Origin: Emticicia agri
GTDB lineage: Bacteria > Bacteroidota > Bacteroidia > Cytophagales > Spirosomataceae
Length of the DNA stretch: 64,000 bases
Assembly: GCA_945860265.1 (NCBI GenBank)
Contig: CAMAQF010000001.1
Coordinates: forward strand, 167,041-231,040
Direction of reading: 5' to 3'
Position 1 is the first letter of the stretch; every line of letters starts with the position of its first letter. The notes beneath the pieces are model-generated. The model saw only the letters and a program-made list of their open reading frames with translations. It was not told the DNA's origin and did no database searches. The position numbers were made by a program, and so were the translations under genes. Of the stretch, positions 9,269-17,015 are shown one piece after another.

Positions 9269-9560
9269 TCAGTTTTAGCTTCAACTTTGAAGGATTCTGT
9301 TCTTTCAAAATCTCAATAAATCTTTCAGAATCATTCATTGAGATTTCGATAAGGTGCTGATTATCAAAATAGTATGCCAATGCTGCATATACATCAACAA
9401 GGCTAATGTGATATTGTGTAGCGATTTCATCTGCCGAAAACCCCTTCATTTCGTGCCATACAACAATATCAGCTACTGTAATGCGATGCCCTGCAATATG
9501 AGGTTTTCCTCCCCGAATATTCAGATTAGTGACAATATGTGCATCTAATGTTTGGACCAT
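9258..9560 (-). CDS. DUF433 antitoxin-like protein
   Basis: 100 aa. The DUF433 core is plain: IRGGKPHIAGHRITVADIV, followed by the helix-turn-helix-like GFSADEIATQYHISLVDVYAALAYYFDN. This family usually forms the DNA-binding partner of a DUF5615 PIN-like protein and would be the antitoxin and self-repressor of the pair. The two genes overlap by 11 bases and share a transcript running leftward. The region directly upstream holds a decayed type I restriction specificity gene, so the module sits in an accessory patch between hemA and the oxidoreductase. Confidence 0.82.
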   Translation of the reverse strand: MVQTLDAHIVTNLNIRGGKPHIAGHRITVADIVVWHEMKGFSADEIATQYHISLVDVYAALAYYFDNQHLIEISMNDSERFIEILKEQNPSKLKLKLNGE

Positions 9561-9636
9561 TTTAAAAATATATTTTTACTTTAAAGGTATTAATAAAAAT
9601 TTGCTGTGTCAAAATAAATTTCTACATTTCAAAAAT

Positions 9637-10242
9637 TCAACCTAAAATCGTTGCTTCTACTCTTTTCTTGGCTTCTTCGATGGCGGCTTTTGCTTCGTTT
9701 TGTAGGTTTTTTGCTTGTTGTCTGATGTTTGTGATTTCTGTAACAATCTTTTCTTGAATTTAGAGTGCAGGGAGCGGAAAAGTAGTAGTACCTATTTCGT
9801 CTAAATTAATATTTGCACGGGCAACTGGTCTTTTTAGTCTATCTAAAACGCCCTTACCTGCTGAATAAAATTGGATTGATTTAAAGAATTCTGGTAAAAC
9901 ATCTTCACCAAATCGAACGAGAGCTAAGGCTTGATTAATATTTGCTTCTTTATCAGATTCATAAATTGTGACCTGTCCAATTGTTGCCCCAACAATTGCA
10001 ATTAAAGTATCGTTGAATTTTAATTGTGAACTTTTGAGCATTTTTTCATGAACTTCTCTTTTTATATAAAGACAATTTTCAAAATCAATCTCATTAAGCT
10101 CGTTTATTTCTCCGCTTCTAATAAAAGGAACTCCAAGCTCCCGTTTTGTATAATCATCACCTCCAGAAAGCGGCGTTGCCCCACTTATAATTTTAACTGC
10201 TTTTTGATTTACTTTAACAATCGGAAATTTACTCTTTTGTCT
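9637..10242 (-). pseudogene. hsdS: Decayed type I restriction specificity subunit (hsdS remnant)
   Basis: One minus-strand frame stays open from just after a stop at 10243-10245 down to 9639, except for a single in-frame TAA at 9760-9762. The upstream part reads ISGATPLSGGDDYTK, GVPFIRSGEI, then an AIVGATIGQ motif and TTFPLPAL, which together are a target-recognition domain. After the TAA the frame continues IQEKIVTEITNIRQQAKN, the coiled-coil spacer that follows PLPPL-type motifs in HsdS. One base change (CAA or GAA to TAA) explains the stop. The N-terminal half and the start are missing, and no hsdM or hsdR is nearby. It cannot make a working specificity subunit; a truncated one-domain protein from the ATG at 10041 is conceivable. 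Confidence 0.8.
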
Positions 10243-10276
10243 CTAAAAAATCAAAGCCTGTTACATAAAGTAAAAC

Positions 10277-10301
10277 AACGCCCACGATGACCGTAGGCGT
10301 T
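10277..10301. terminator. Terminator-like hairpin with CCCACGAT/ACCGTAGG core
   Basis: AACGCCCACG (10277-10286) pairs with CGTAGGCGTT (10292-10301) with one mismatch and a five-base loop. T-rich sequence follows on the plus strand. The core matches the hairpin at 61875-61910, so it may be a dispersed repeat used as a terminator. The surrounding stretch 10243-10559 holds no gene. Confidence 0.5.
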
Positions 10302-10559
10302 TATTGCTTTACTCCCTGTTTACTGTAATTTTCGACTTTTCAGAGGTAGGATTTTTAAGCTAAACGCAAAAATTTATATGTCGTTTTTTTAGATTTTTTC
10401 TATAAAATGAATGTTGGTTTGAGTGCAAATATAGGTCAAAAAATGCAGAATATATAGTTTGGCAAAAACGAGTAGCTTTTGATTAAACAAATAAATTACG
10501 TTCCTTTTTTCCTCCCCAATTTTTCTCTACATTTCGTAAAAATTCAACCTTCTATCAAT

Positions 10560-12005
10560 ATGAACAACACTTACGATAAAAAACAACAAAACTCACGCCG
10601 TAATTTCCTCAAAACCAGCACTTTGGCCTCCGCAGGCTTTATGATTGTGCCTCGTCATGTGTTGGGCAAAGGCTTCGTTGCACCGAGTGATAAACTCAAT
10701 ATTGCGGCCGTTGGCTGTGGCGGGAAAGCCGATTTTAATATTCCGCAGGCTTATAATAATGGTTCTGATAATATCGTAGCTCTTTGCGATGTTGATGATA
10801 GACAATCGGCCAAGTTTCGAGCGAAATTTCCGAATGCTCCGTATTTCAGAGATTACCGAAAAATGTTGGAGTCGGAAGGCAAAAATATTGATGCCGTAAT
10901 CGTGACTACGCCCGACCACATGCACTACCCAATTGCGATGTCGGCTATGCAACTTGGCAAGCACGTTTATTGCGAAAAACCATTGACCCACGATATTTGG
11001 GAAGCACGCCAAATGACTGAAGGTGCGATGAAATACAAGGTCGTTACACAAATGGGCAACCAAGGAAGTAGCGGAAAAGGAACAAGAGTTACCGAAGCAA
11101 TTGTGCAAAATGGCATGATTGGCGAAGTTCACACAGTAGAAGTTTGGACAAATCGCCCTGTTTGGCCGCAAGGGGTACAATCGCCAAAAGATAAAAGAGA
11201 AAAACAACCAATTCCGAACGAAGTTGACTGGAATTTATGGCTCGGTACTGCCCCAATGCGAGATTACCACGAAGCTTATATGCCATTCCGCTGGCGTGGT
11301 TATTGGGATTTCGGTACGGGTGCTTTGGGCGACATGGGCTGTCATTTTATTGATGTACCTTTCCGTACACTCAAATTAGGTTATCCAAGTTCAGTTGAAT
11401 GTTCGGTCGGGCAAGTCTATGCCGATTTTTTCAAAGAAGCATTTTTTGATGATAGTTGTCCACCGTCGTCGGCAATTCACCTTAAATTTCCTAATCCAAC
11501 CAGCAAAAACTATAAAGAATTGAGCCTTTCGTGGTATGATGGTGGTATTCGCCCAAAACTTCCTGAAGGTTGCGATTATGAAAAGGTTTTCGCCAATATT
11601 GACGGTGGAATCATGTTTATTGGCACAAAAGGAATCTTAGCTTGTGAGCTTTTTGGCAATAATCCAAAGCTATTTGCCAATGGAAAACTGCAAGATGTGA
11701 AGTTTCCAGACCCAAAACGTGCCTTAGTTGATGGCGACACAAATGGCCATCAACAACAATGGGTAAAAGCCTGTAAATCGGGTTTTGGAACTTATACAAG
11801 TTCGTCGTTCGACCAATCTGGGCCTTTGACCGAAACAGTTTTGATGGGAAATTTGGCCGTTCGTTCGTTTTTGATGAGAAATTCTAAAGATAAATTTATC
11901 GGAAGAAAAAAACTTTTGTGGGATGGCAAAAATATGAAAATCACCAATTTTGATGAAGCAAATGCTTTCATAAAGCGAGAATATCGTGCAGGTGGCTGGA
12001 TTTAA
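10560..12005 (+). CDS. Gfo/Idh/MocA family oxidoreductase, Tat-exported
   Basis: 481-aa NAD(P)-dependent dehydrogenase of the glucose-fructose oxidoreductase family, acting on a sugar or polyol. The start at 10560 gives an N-terminus with a twin-arginine motif (SRRNFLKTS) and a hydrophobic segment (LASAGFMIVP), so it is predicted to be exported folded. The Rossmann fold follows (LNIAAVGCGGKADFNI), with the family signature VTTPDHMHYPIA and GKHVYCEKPLTHD. A C-terminal catalytic domain covers about residues 200-450. The ATG-like start 27 codons upstream was rejected because it would displace the Tat signal. Substrate unknown. It is a single-gene unit ending at a shared hairpin. Confidence 0.88.
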   Translation: MNNTYDKKQQNSRRNFLKTSTLASAGFMIVPRHVLGKGFVAPSDKLNIAAVGCGGKADFNIPQAYNNGSDNIVALCDVDDRQSAKFRAKFPNAPYFRDYRKMLESEGKNIDAVIVTTPDHMHYPIAMSAMQLGKHVYCEKPLTHDIWEARQMTEGAMKYKVVTQMGNQGSSGKGTRVTEAIVQNGMIGEVHTVEVWTNRPVWPQGVQSPKDKREKQPIPNEVDWNLWLGTAPMRDYHEAYMPFRWRGYWDFGTGALGDMGCHFIDVPFRTLKLGYPSSVECSVGQVYADFFKEAFFDDSCPPSSAIHLKFPNPTSKNYKELSLSWYDGGIRPKLPEGCDYEKVFANIDGGIMFIGTKGILACELFGNNPKLFANGKLQDVKFPDPKRALVDGDTNGHQQQWVKACKSGFGTYTSSSFDQSGPLTETVLMGNLAVRSFLMRNSKDKFIGRKKLLWDGKNMKITNFDEANAFIKREYRAGGWI

Positions 12006-12019
12006 CTTCATATAAAAAA

Positions 12020-12048
12020 CGTCGGCATAGCTTTGAGCTATGCCGACG
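12020..12048 (-). terminator. Terminator between convergent oxidoreductase and TonB receptor genes
   Basis: A perfect 13-base stem, CGTCGGCATAGCT (12020-12032) with AGCTATGCCGACG (12036-12048), and a 3-base loop. On the minus strand it is followed by TTTTTT, so it best serves the TonB receptor gene; it may act in both directions. Confidence 0.85.
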
Positions 12049-12056
12049 CTATAATA

Positions 12057-14276
12057 TTAAAGTCTCACTTTCACTGCCAACAAAAAGTTTGTACCTGCTT
12101 GTGGATAGTAGAAGTTTTCGGTAGTTACTTGATTATCGTAGATATAGCTATAAGTATAGCCATTTGATTCATACAAGTGATTAAAAATATTATTGACTAG
12201 TAAACTGAAAGTCAACTCTTTGACAAACTTAGGTTTCAGCGAATAACTCGCTCTAATATCATTCACAAAAAACGCATTAAGACTTCGGTTATCGTCGGCT
12301 GTATTATCCAAATATTGCTTACTTACGTATTTAGTCATCAATGCTAACTCCACGTTTTTGGTGGGTGCATAAAAAATTTGTCCGCCAGAAATCATGTTTG
12401 GCGAGAACGAAATGTCGGTTTTAGCAAACTTATTAATTTTATCAGCATCGCCGTCGTAGTTGACCACGGTTTCTGTAAAATCCTTAATTTTATTTTGGCT
12501 TAAAGTAGTATTAGCTACCAATTTCCATTTTTCAGCTAACTTGACAGTTGCCGATAATTCTAAACCAGCACGATAACTTTTAGGAACATTTACCCTAATC
12601 GCCTCTCCTACTCCATTTATTTGTCCCGTAAGTACTAATTGATTTTTGTAATTCATGTAATAGAAATTAGCATCAAAACTCAATTTTGTTCCTGCCAAAC
12701 GATAACCAACTTCTAAATCTTGTAGATTTTCGGCCAAAGGTGCTTTAGGAGCATTATCCACAAAATCTTGACGGCTTGGCTCCTTATTTCCAACCGCATA
12801 CGACGCGTACACCGAAGTGTTTTTGTTTACTTGATAGTTCATACCAAATTTCGGATTAAAAAATTGATAGTGCGAAAACCCGCCCGCAGACTTTTGTGTA
12901 ATATCTTGGCGTTTATCTCCAGTACCTTTCATAGTATAATCTACGGTTCTATACTGTAAATCAGCAAAGAAATTCAATGCTTCTGACATTTGATAATAGC
13001 CCTTTGTGTAGATATTAAAATCTGTTTTTAAAGCATTACTTTCGTACCAACGATAACGTAAATCGGCCGTTGAAGCATTTTTAGCCCAAATAATTTCACC
13101 AAAATGGTCGCCATCGTATTTATTCCAAGCACCGCCAATATTTGCTGAAAACTTTTTATTAGATTGATAATCAAGCGAATATGTTGCTCCATAAAAATCA
13201 TTATTCAACCATTTACGACGAATAATATCTGTTTGCTTAAGCGTCGTTGTACCTATCACGACATTTGGCAAACCATAATTTAAATATTTATCTTCTGGCT
13301 TAAATTGCTCATAAAAACCTCTTCCTTTGGTATAATGAAGTATCGGATTGAATGCCCAATTATTATTTAATTTAAACGAAGAAATCAACTGATAATGGTC
13401 TTGCTGATAATCATCGACTTGGTTATCATAAGTGTAAAAATTGAAAGTACGATTAGTTTTTAATAAACTTTCTGGCACACCTTCCCAAGCCTGATAGGTT
13501 TTTTCTTTTCCAGAAAAAGCATTAAAACGTACAAAGTTATATTTACCATAATACCCTGCCGAAACATAAAACGATTTTAGGTCAGAAGAAGCACGATCGA
13601 TATAGCCGTCAGAACTCAGTTTCGACAAACGAGCATCAACCACGAAGTGACCATTCAACAAGCCTGTACTTGCCAAAACATTTGTTTTAAGGGTATTAAA
13701 TGACCCAACAGTAAAATTAGTTTCTCCGTAAGCATCTTGCTCATAACCCAAAGTATTGATATTAATACTTGCCCCAAATGCCCCTGCACCGTTGGTCGAA
13801 GTTCCTACTCCGCGTTGCACCTGAATACTTTGTGCGGACGAAGCAAAATCGGGCATATTCACCCAATATGTTCCTTGCGACTCAGAATCATTATAAGGCA
13901 CGCCATTTAGCGTTACGTTGATACGCGTCGGGTCGGTGCCCCGAATACGAATACCAGTATAGCCCACGCCCGCACCGGCATCCGAACTCACAACTACCGA
14001 AGGCAATTGATTGAGCAAAAATGGCATATCTTGCCCCAAATTAACTTTTTTGATGTCTTTTCGATAAACATTCGTAAAAGCCATACCCGTTTTTTGATTG
14101 GCACGAGTAGCATTTACAACCACATCATTGAGTTGTCGAATTGAAGTAGAATCTTGAGCATTTACAATTATCAATGAACAATTACCTATTATCAGAGAAA
14201 TAATAAATTTTCTGATTAATACGTCAAATCGTTGATAATTGATAATTGATAATTGAAACGTTGTTAATTTTTTCAT
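12057..14276 (-). CDS. TonB-dependent receptor, probably for thiamin compounds
   Basis: 739-aa outer-membrane receptor. The chosen start at 14276 gives a long signal region ending IIVNAQ (about residue 41). The plug domain runs about 45-165 (LNDVVVNATRANQKTG, GIRIRGTDPTRINVTLNGVPYNDSE), and the remainder is a 22-strand barrel ending in FLLAVKVRL. A TPP riboswitch lies about 155 bases upstream on the same strand, which is the main reason to assign thiamin or a precursor as ligand. THI-box-controlled TonB receptors are known in Bacteroidota, often beside pnuT and a thiamin kinase, but neither is present here. Odd: codons about 8-15 (QLSIINYQ) are encoded by an intergenic-type ATTGATAATTGATA repeat. 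Confidence 0.85.
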   Translation of the reverse strand: MKKLTTFQLSIINYQRFDVLIRKFIISLIIGNCSLIIVNAQDSTSIRQLNDVVVNATRANQKTGMAFTNVYRKDIKKVNLGQDMPFLLNQLPSVVVSSDAGAGVGYTGIRIRGTDPTRINVTLNGVPYNDSESQGTYWVNMPDFASSAQSIQVQRGVGTSTNGAGAFGASININTLGYEQDAYGETNFTVGSFNTLKTNVLASTGLLNGHFVVDARLSKLSSDGYIDRASSDLKSFYVSAGYYGKYNFVRFNAFSGKEKTYQAWEGVPESLLKTNRTFNFYTYDNQVDDYQQDHYQLISSFKLNNNWAFNPILHYTKGRGFYEQFKPEDKYLNYGLPNVVIGTTTLKQTDIIRRKWLNNDFYGATYSLDYQSNKKFSANIGGAWNKYDGDHFGEIIWAKNASTADLRYRWYESNALKTDFNIYTKGYYQMSEALNFFADLQYRTVDYTMKGTGDKRQDITQKSAGGFSHYQFFNPKFGMNYQVNKNTSVYASYAVGNKEPSRQDFVDNAPKAPLAENLQDLEVGYRLAGTKLSFDANFYYMNYKNQLVLTGQINGVGEAIRVNVPKSYRAGLELSATVKLAEKWKLVANTTLSQNKIKDFTETVVNYDGDADKINKFAKTDISFSPNMISGGQIFYAPTKNVELALMTKYVSKQYLDNTADDNRSLNAFFVNDIRASYSLKPKFVKELTFSLLVNNIFNHLYESNGYTYSYIYDNQVTTENFYYPQAGTNFLLAVKVRL
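14231..14259. repeat. GATAATT direct repeats inside the receptor signal peptide
   Basis: Three tandem GATAATT units (TTGATAATTGATAATTGATA, continuing TTGAAAC). The same sequence type occurs before mutL (16993-17012), and in looser form at 38536-38566 and 59138-59175, all intergenic. Here it is translated as part of the receptor N-terminus. Confidence 0.65.
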
Positions 14277-14431
14277 TGTTTTTGAAAGTTTTAACAACAG
14301 GAAAAAGGAGCAAAATCCTGTCGAAACTGCATAAGTCGCACGGAGATTCCGTTGGCTTGCTGTTTTTGGTTAGACAAAATTTTAAATTCATTAAATTTAA
14401 GTACATTTCCGAAAGTCATGACTTTCCTAAA

Positions 14432-14520
14432 TGCACTCTATTTCCCTGCGGCGGCATTATCCGTGTACAGGTTCAATGGGTATAATCTCAGCCCGTTATA
14501 TTAAGGCACCCCTTTTGAGA
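14432..14520 (-). promoter_or_regulatory. TPP riboswitch (THI element)
   Basis: Read on the minus strand, the conserved TPP aptamer elements occur in order: GGGGTGCC, GGGCTGAGA, ACCC, GAACCTG, CGGATAATGCC, GCAGGGAA. This is the full THI-box signature with correct spacing, closed by a weak P1 stem (CTC with GAG). It lies in the leader of the TonB receptor gene. Just downstream is a hairpin built on the palindrome GAAAGTCATGACTTTC (14411-14426), which may belong to the expression platform. No terminator with a clear T run was seen before the gene, so control of translation is as likely as attenuation. Confidence 0.93.
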
Positions 14521-14672
14521 TAAGTTATACAAAGTAAACGTTTTTTTAGAAAACTTGTTTATATTAGTGTAGAAATTTATCATAAAAACAAGTTCAATTA
14601 CCTTCAAATTACTGATTATAAACCATTTGTATTTCAATTGATTGAATTAAACAACAAGCCCACGAGAGATTT

Positions 14673-14969
14673 ATGAGCCAATTTATGGTAGAGTTTGATT
14701 TGCCAAACCCATTTCCAGAGAAATTAATTATAAAAATTCCACAACAAAGGATGATGGTAAATCAGCTTTTGGAAGATGGGAAAATACAATCTTATGCACT
14801 CTCGATGGAGCGTGACCGCCTTTGGTGTGTAGTCAATGCCGATGACGAATTGGAAGTAATGCGAATTATCGGAGAATTTCCATTGATTGATTTTATGCAA
14901 CCCACTATTACCGAACTAATGTTCAATAATGCAATCGTGATGAAAGTACCCGCATTTTCGTTGAATTAA
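14673..14969 (+). CDS. Muconolactone-isomerase-like small protein
   Basis: 98 aa, one small ferredoxin-like domain. The pattern MSQFMVEFDLPNPFPEKLIIKIP, LLEDGKIQSYALS, RLWCVVNADDELEVMRIIGEFPL and FMQPTITELMF fits the muconolactone delta-isomerase/YciI-like superfamily, which includes many Bacteroidota proteins of unknown role. No catalytic residue can be named. It precedes the ribonuclease gene by 15 bases and so may be cotranscribed with it. An aromatic degradation role is unlikely, as no other such gene is near. Confidence 0.55.
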   Translation: MSQFMVEFDLPNPFPEKLIIKIPQQRMMVNQLLEDGKIQSYALSMERDRLWCVVNADDELEVMRIIGEFPLIDFMQPTITELMFNNAIVMKVPAFSLN

Positions 14970-14984
14970 ATATAGAATAGTCTC

Positions 14985-15455
14985 ATGAATACAATTTTGA
15001 AAAACATACTTTTAATGCTACTGCTTACAAGCCAAACTCTTTTGGGTTGTCGCCAAGCAAGCAAACAAGAGTCTTTTAAATCCACTGTGCCATCTGCTCA
15101 ACAAACGGAGAAAAAAGAAAAGGAGACCAAGACTAAGAGAAAAACTGATAAGAAAGACAATGATTATCAGACAAATAAACAAAATAAGATTCCGCAGAAA
15201 GTTTATGAAGTGCTTAAGTATGTTAAAGAAAATGGTACTGCACCCGATGGCTACGTTGGTGGACGTAAATTTGGAAATTATGAAAAACAACTTCCGCAAA
15301 AAGATGAAAACGGTCGCCGAATAAATTACCAAGAATGGGATGTTAATCCAAAGCAGAAAGGTAGAAACAGAGGAACTGAACGACTTGTAACTGGCTCAAA
15401 TAGTAAAGCGTATTTTACCAAAAATCACTATAAAAGTTTTATCGAAATCGAATAA
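14985..15455 (+). CDS. Barnase/RNase Sa-family ribonuclease lipoprotein
   Basis: 156 aa. Residues 1-21 are a lipoprotein signal with lipobox TLLGC (Cys22), followed by a Lys/Glu-rich linker (about 30-68) and a microbial N1/T1 ribonuclease domain (about 69-156). The catalytic residues match RNase Sa: Glu117 in NYQEWDV, Arg129 and Arg133 in RGTERLVTG, and His148 in KNHYKSF. The domain should cleave RNA after guanosine. The membrane-anchored form is unusual, since barnase and RNase Sa are freely secreted. A barstar-like gene follows 52 bases downstream. It could act as a surface-delivered toxin or a scavenging RNase; the sequence does not decide. Confidence 0.85.
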   Translation: MNTILKNILLMLLLTSQTLLGCRQASKQESFKSTVPSAQQTEKKEKETKTKRKTDKKDNDYQTNKQNKIPQKVYEVLKYVKENGTAPDGYVGGRKFGNYEKQLPQKDENGRRINYQEWDVNPKQKGRNRGTERLVTGSNSKAYFTKNHYKSFIEIE

Positions 15456-15507
15456 TTGTGGCATAAACCAATTGTTCGCCATAAAATATTATTTTAATTT
15501 AAAATCA

Positions 15508-15930
15508 ATGGCTAATTTCCTTATAAGCAATAATTTAGAATCACTAAACGGCTATTATATCGCAAAGATTGATGGGTCAAAAGCACATACATTAAGGGGG
15601 TTCTACGAAGAAGTTGCCAAAGCTCTTAATTTTCCCGAATACTTTGGTTTTAATCTCGATTCGTTCGACGAAATGCTTAATGATTTGTCGTGGTTTGAGC
15701 AGACTAAAATTGCGATTTATATCACAAATTCAGAGTCATTCGTAGAAAAAGAACGAAATCCTGATAAATTACCAACTTTGCTTGATTTGCTCGATGCCAC
15801 TTGCGAAGACTGGGAATGGAGTGATGAAGAAGACGAACGCCCGAAAAAAGAATTGATTATAGCATTTTCGCCAAGCGAACGAATTACAAAACTACTTGAT
15901 AGTCAGGAGATTAGTTATGATATGAAATAA
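15508..15930 (+). CDS. Barstar-family ribonuclease inhibitor
   Basis: 140 aa, cytoplasmic (no signal peptide). The core FPEYFGFNLDSFDEMLNDLSW aligns with the barnase-binding helix of barstar (PEYYGENLDALWDCL). The aspartate matching barstar Asp35 is kept (NLD) and the position of Asp39 is Glu. The protein is about 50 residues longer than barstar, with an acidic insertion or tail (about 95-112, rich in Trp/Asp/Glu). The start at 15508 (MANFLISNN) was chosen over an in-frame ATG-like start 12 codons upstream that adds an AT-rich leader. It would protect the cell from the ribonuclease made just upstream. Confidence 0.85.
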   Translation: MANFLISNNLESLNGYYIAKIDGSKAHTLRGFYEEVAKALNFPEYFGFNLDSFDEMLNDLSWFEQTKIAIYITNSESFVEKERNPDKLPTLLDLLDATCEDWEWSDEEDERPKKELIIAFSPSERITKLLDSQEISYDMK

Positions 15931-16129
15931 AGTATTAAACAACTTTATACATGATTATTAATTGCAATAATTTCGCAGCTTTTGAAGTTCATTCTTCAAT
16001 TGTATTCAAAAGTTCATCTACTATTTCCATTTTCTTAAAATCAGTTAAAATCTGCGTTGCTTGCATCCGTTTTATCTTTATGCTATTTTCTTGAGCGATG
16101 AACCTATTTTTGTAAAATTTCGGGCAAAT

Positions 16130-16162
16130 AAAAACTCTCATAAAATTTTTACGAGAGTTTTT
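16130..16162. terminator. Bidirectional terminator
   Basis: AAAAACTCTC (16130-16139) pairs with GAGAGTTTTT (16153-16162). It lies between the barstar gene and the convergent DUF2911 gene and has A-rich and T-rich flanks usable on both strands. The 200 bases between the barstar stop and this hairpin hold no convincing gene. Confidence 0.7.
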
Positions 16163-16177
16163 ATATTTACCGCATAT

Positions 16178-16702
16178 TTACAAACTAATCGGTACTTTTA
16201 CTTCAGTATTATCCCAACGCAAAATCATTTCTGCACCAGTAGCCGCAGCGGCAAAATCAATTTTAAATTGTTCTATTAATTCGGCTGATTTTCCAACAGG
16301 CACTTCCACACGCACTACATCTTTTTTCTCATCATAAGTGGTTCCCCATTGTCCAATTTCACTGTTTAAAATTACAGTCCATTTATCAGCATTCGGAATC
16401 GTCCAAAGTGTATATTTCCCTGCTTTTAGAGTTTTATCGCCTATTTTAATATCTTGTTTTACATCAAAAATCGTGGCTTCGTTTGCACCTGTACGCCAAA
16501 CTTGGCCATAAGGTAATAGTTTTCCGAAAATCTCACGCCCTTTTTTATAAGGTCGGCTGTAATCAACTTGTACGGTCAATCCATTTTGGTCGAAATTAGT
16601 GGTTTCGGCTGGGCTTTTACTTTTGGTAAAACTTTTCAAACCAAAGAAAGCAATCACCAAAACGACCGCAATAATCAAAATAATTTTTACGATTTTATTC
16701 AT
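16178..16702 (-). CDS. DUF2911 domain protein, membrane-anchored
   Basis: 174 aa. The start at 16702 gives MNKIVK followed by one membrane helix (about residues 5-22). The DUF2911 domain then occupies about 45-174: VDYSRPYKKGREIFGKLLPYGQVWRTGANEATIFDV and LKAGKYTLWTIP are its hallmarks, and it ends with LRWDNTEVKVPISL. The domain is common in Bacteroidota and is thought to be periplasmic or secreted; its biochemical role is unknown. Monocistronic by its flanking terminator. Confidence 0.87.
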   Translation of the reverse strand: MNKIVKIILIIAVVLVIAFFGLKSFTKSKSPAETTNFDQNGLTVQVDYSRPYKKGREIFGKLLPYGQVWRTGANEATIFDVKQDIKIGDKTLKAGKYTLWTIPNADKWTVILNSEIGQWGTTYDEKKDVVRVEVPVGKSAELIEQFKIDFAAAATGAEMILRWDNTEVKVPISL

Positions 16703-17015
16703 TTTTGAGAAAGGTTTAATTTTATTAAGAAACAAGACATTGTATTAGAATAGTTCAATGAAAACTCCACATAATGCTTTCTTATTCCATAAATGGCTAA
16801 AATATATTTCGGCTTCCCTAACCTTAAAAGTCTATTTTAGGGTTTCCCGTAAAAAAAATCAGATTATTCAATGATTTCCCCTCGAAAAGCGACAAATTTG
16901 TACTAAGAGAACAGTTTTGGTTTTTTTAATGTTTTGAAGTTGATCCTTAGCTAAGGACTGATAAACGGAGTGCAGCCCAGCGAATGCCGCCCGTTGATAA
17001 TTGATAATTGAATCT
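16703..17015. other. Divergent spacer before mutL
   Basis: No gene. It holds a 14-base perfect palindrome TCCTTAGCTAAGGA (16944-16957) and, next to the mutL start, a GATAATTGATAATTGA repeat (16993-17012). The palindrome could be a protein-binding site, but no regulator can be named. Confidence 0.4.

Noticed and set aside
10593..11207. Long minus-strand frame of 204 codons inside the oxidoreductase gene
   Set aside because: It is a shadow of the plus-strand gene: no domain, odd composition and no start context.
14224..14406. Minus-strand 60-codon frame in the receptor leader
   Set aside because: It overlaps the receptor start in another frame and runs through the GATAATT repeat; no family or start support.
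15989..16066. 25-residue minus-strand frame (MQATQILTDFKKMEIVDELL)
   Set aside because: It resembles the start of small antitoxin-like peptides, but it is too short and lacks a partner; probably a remnant or chance.
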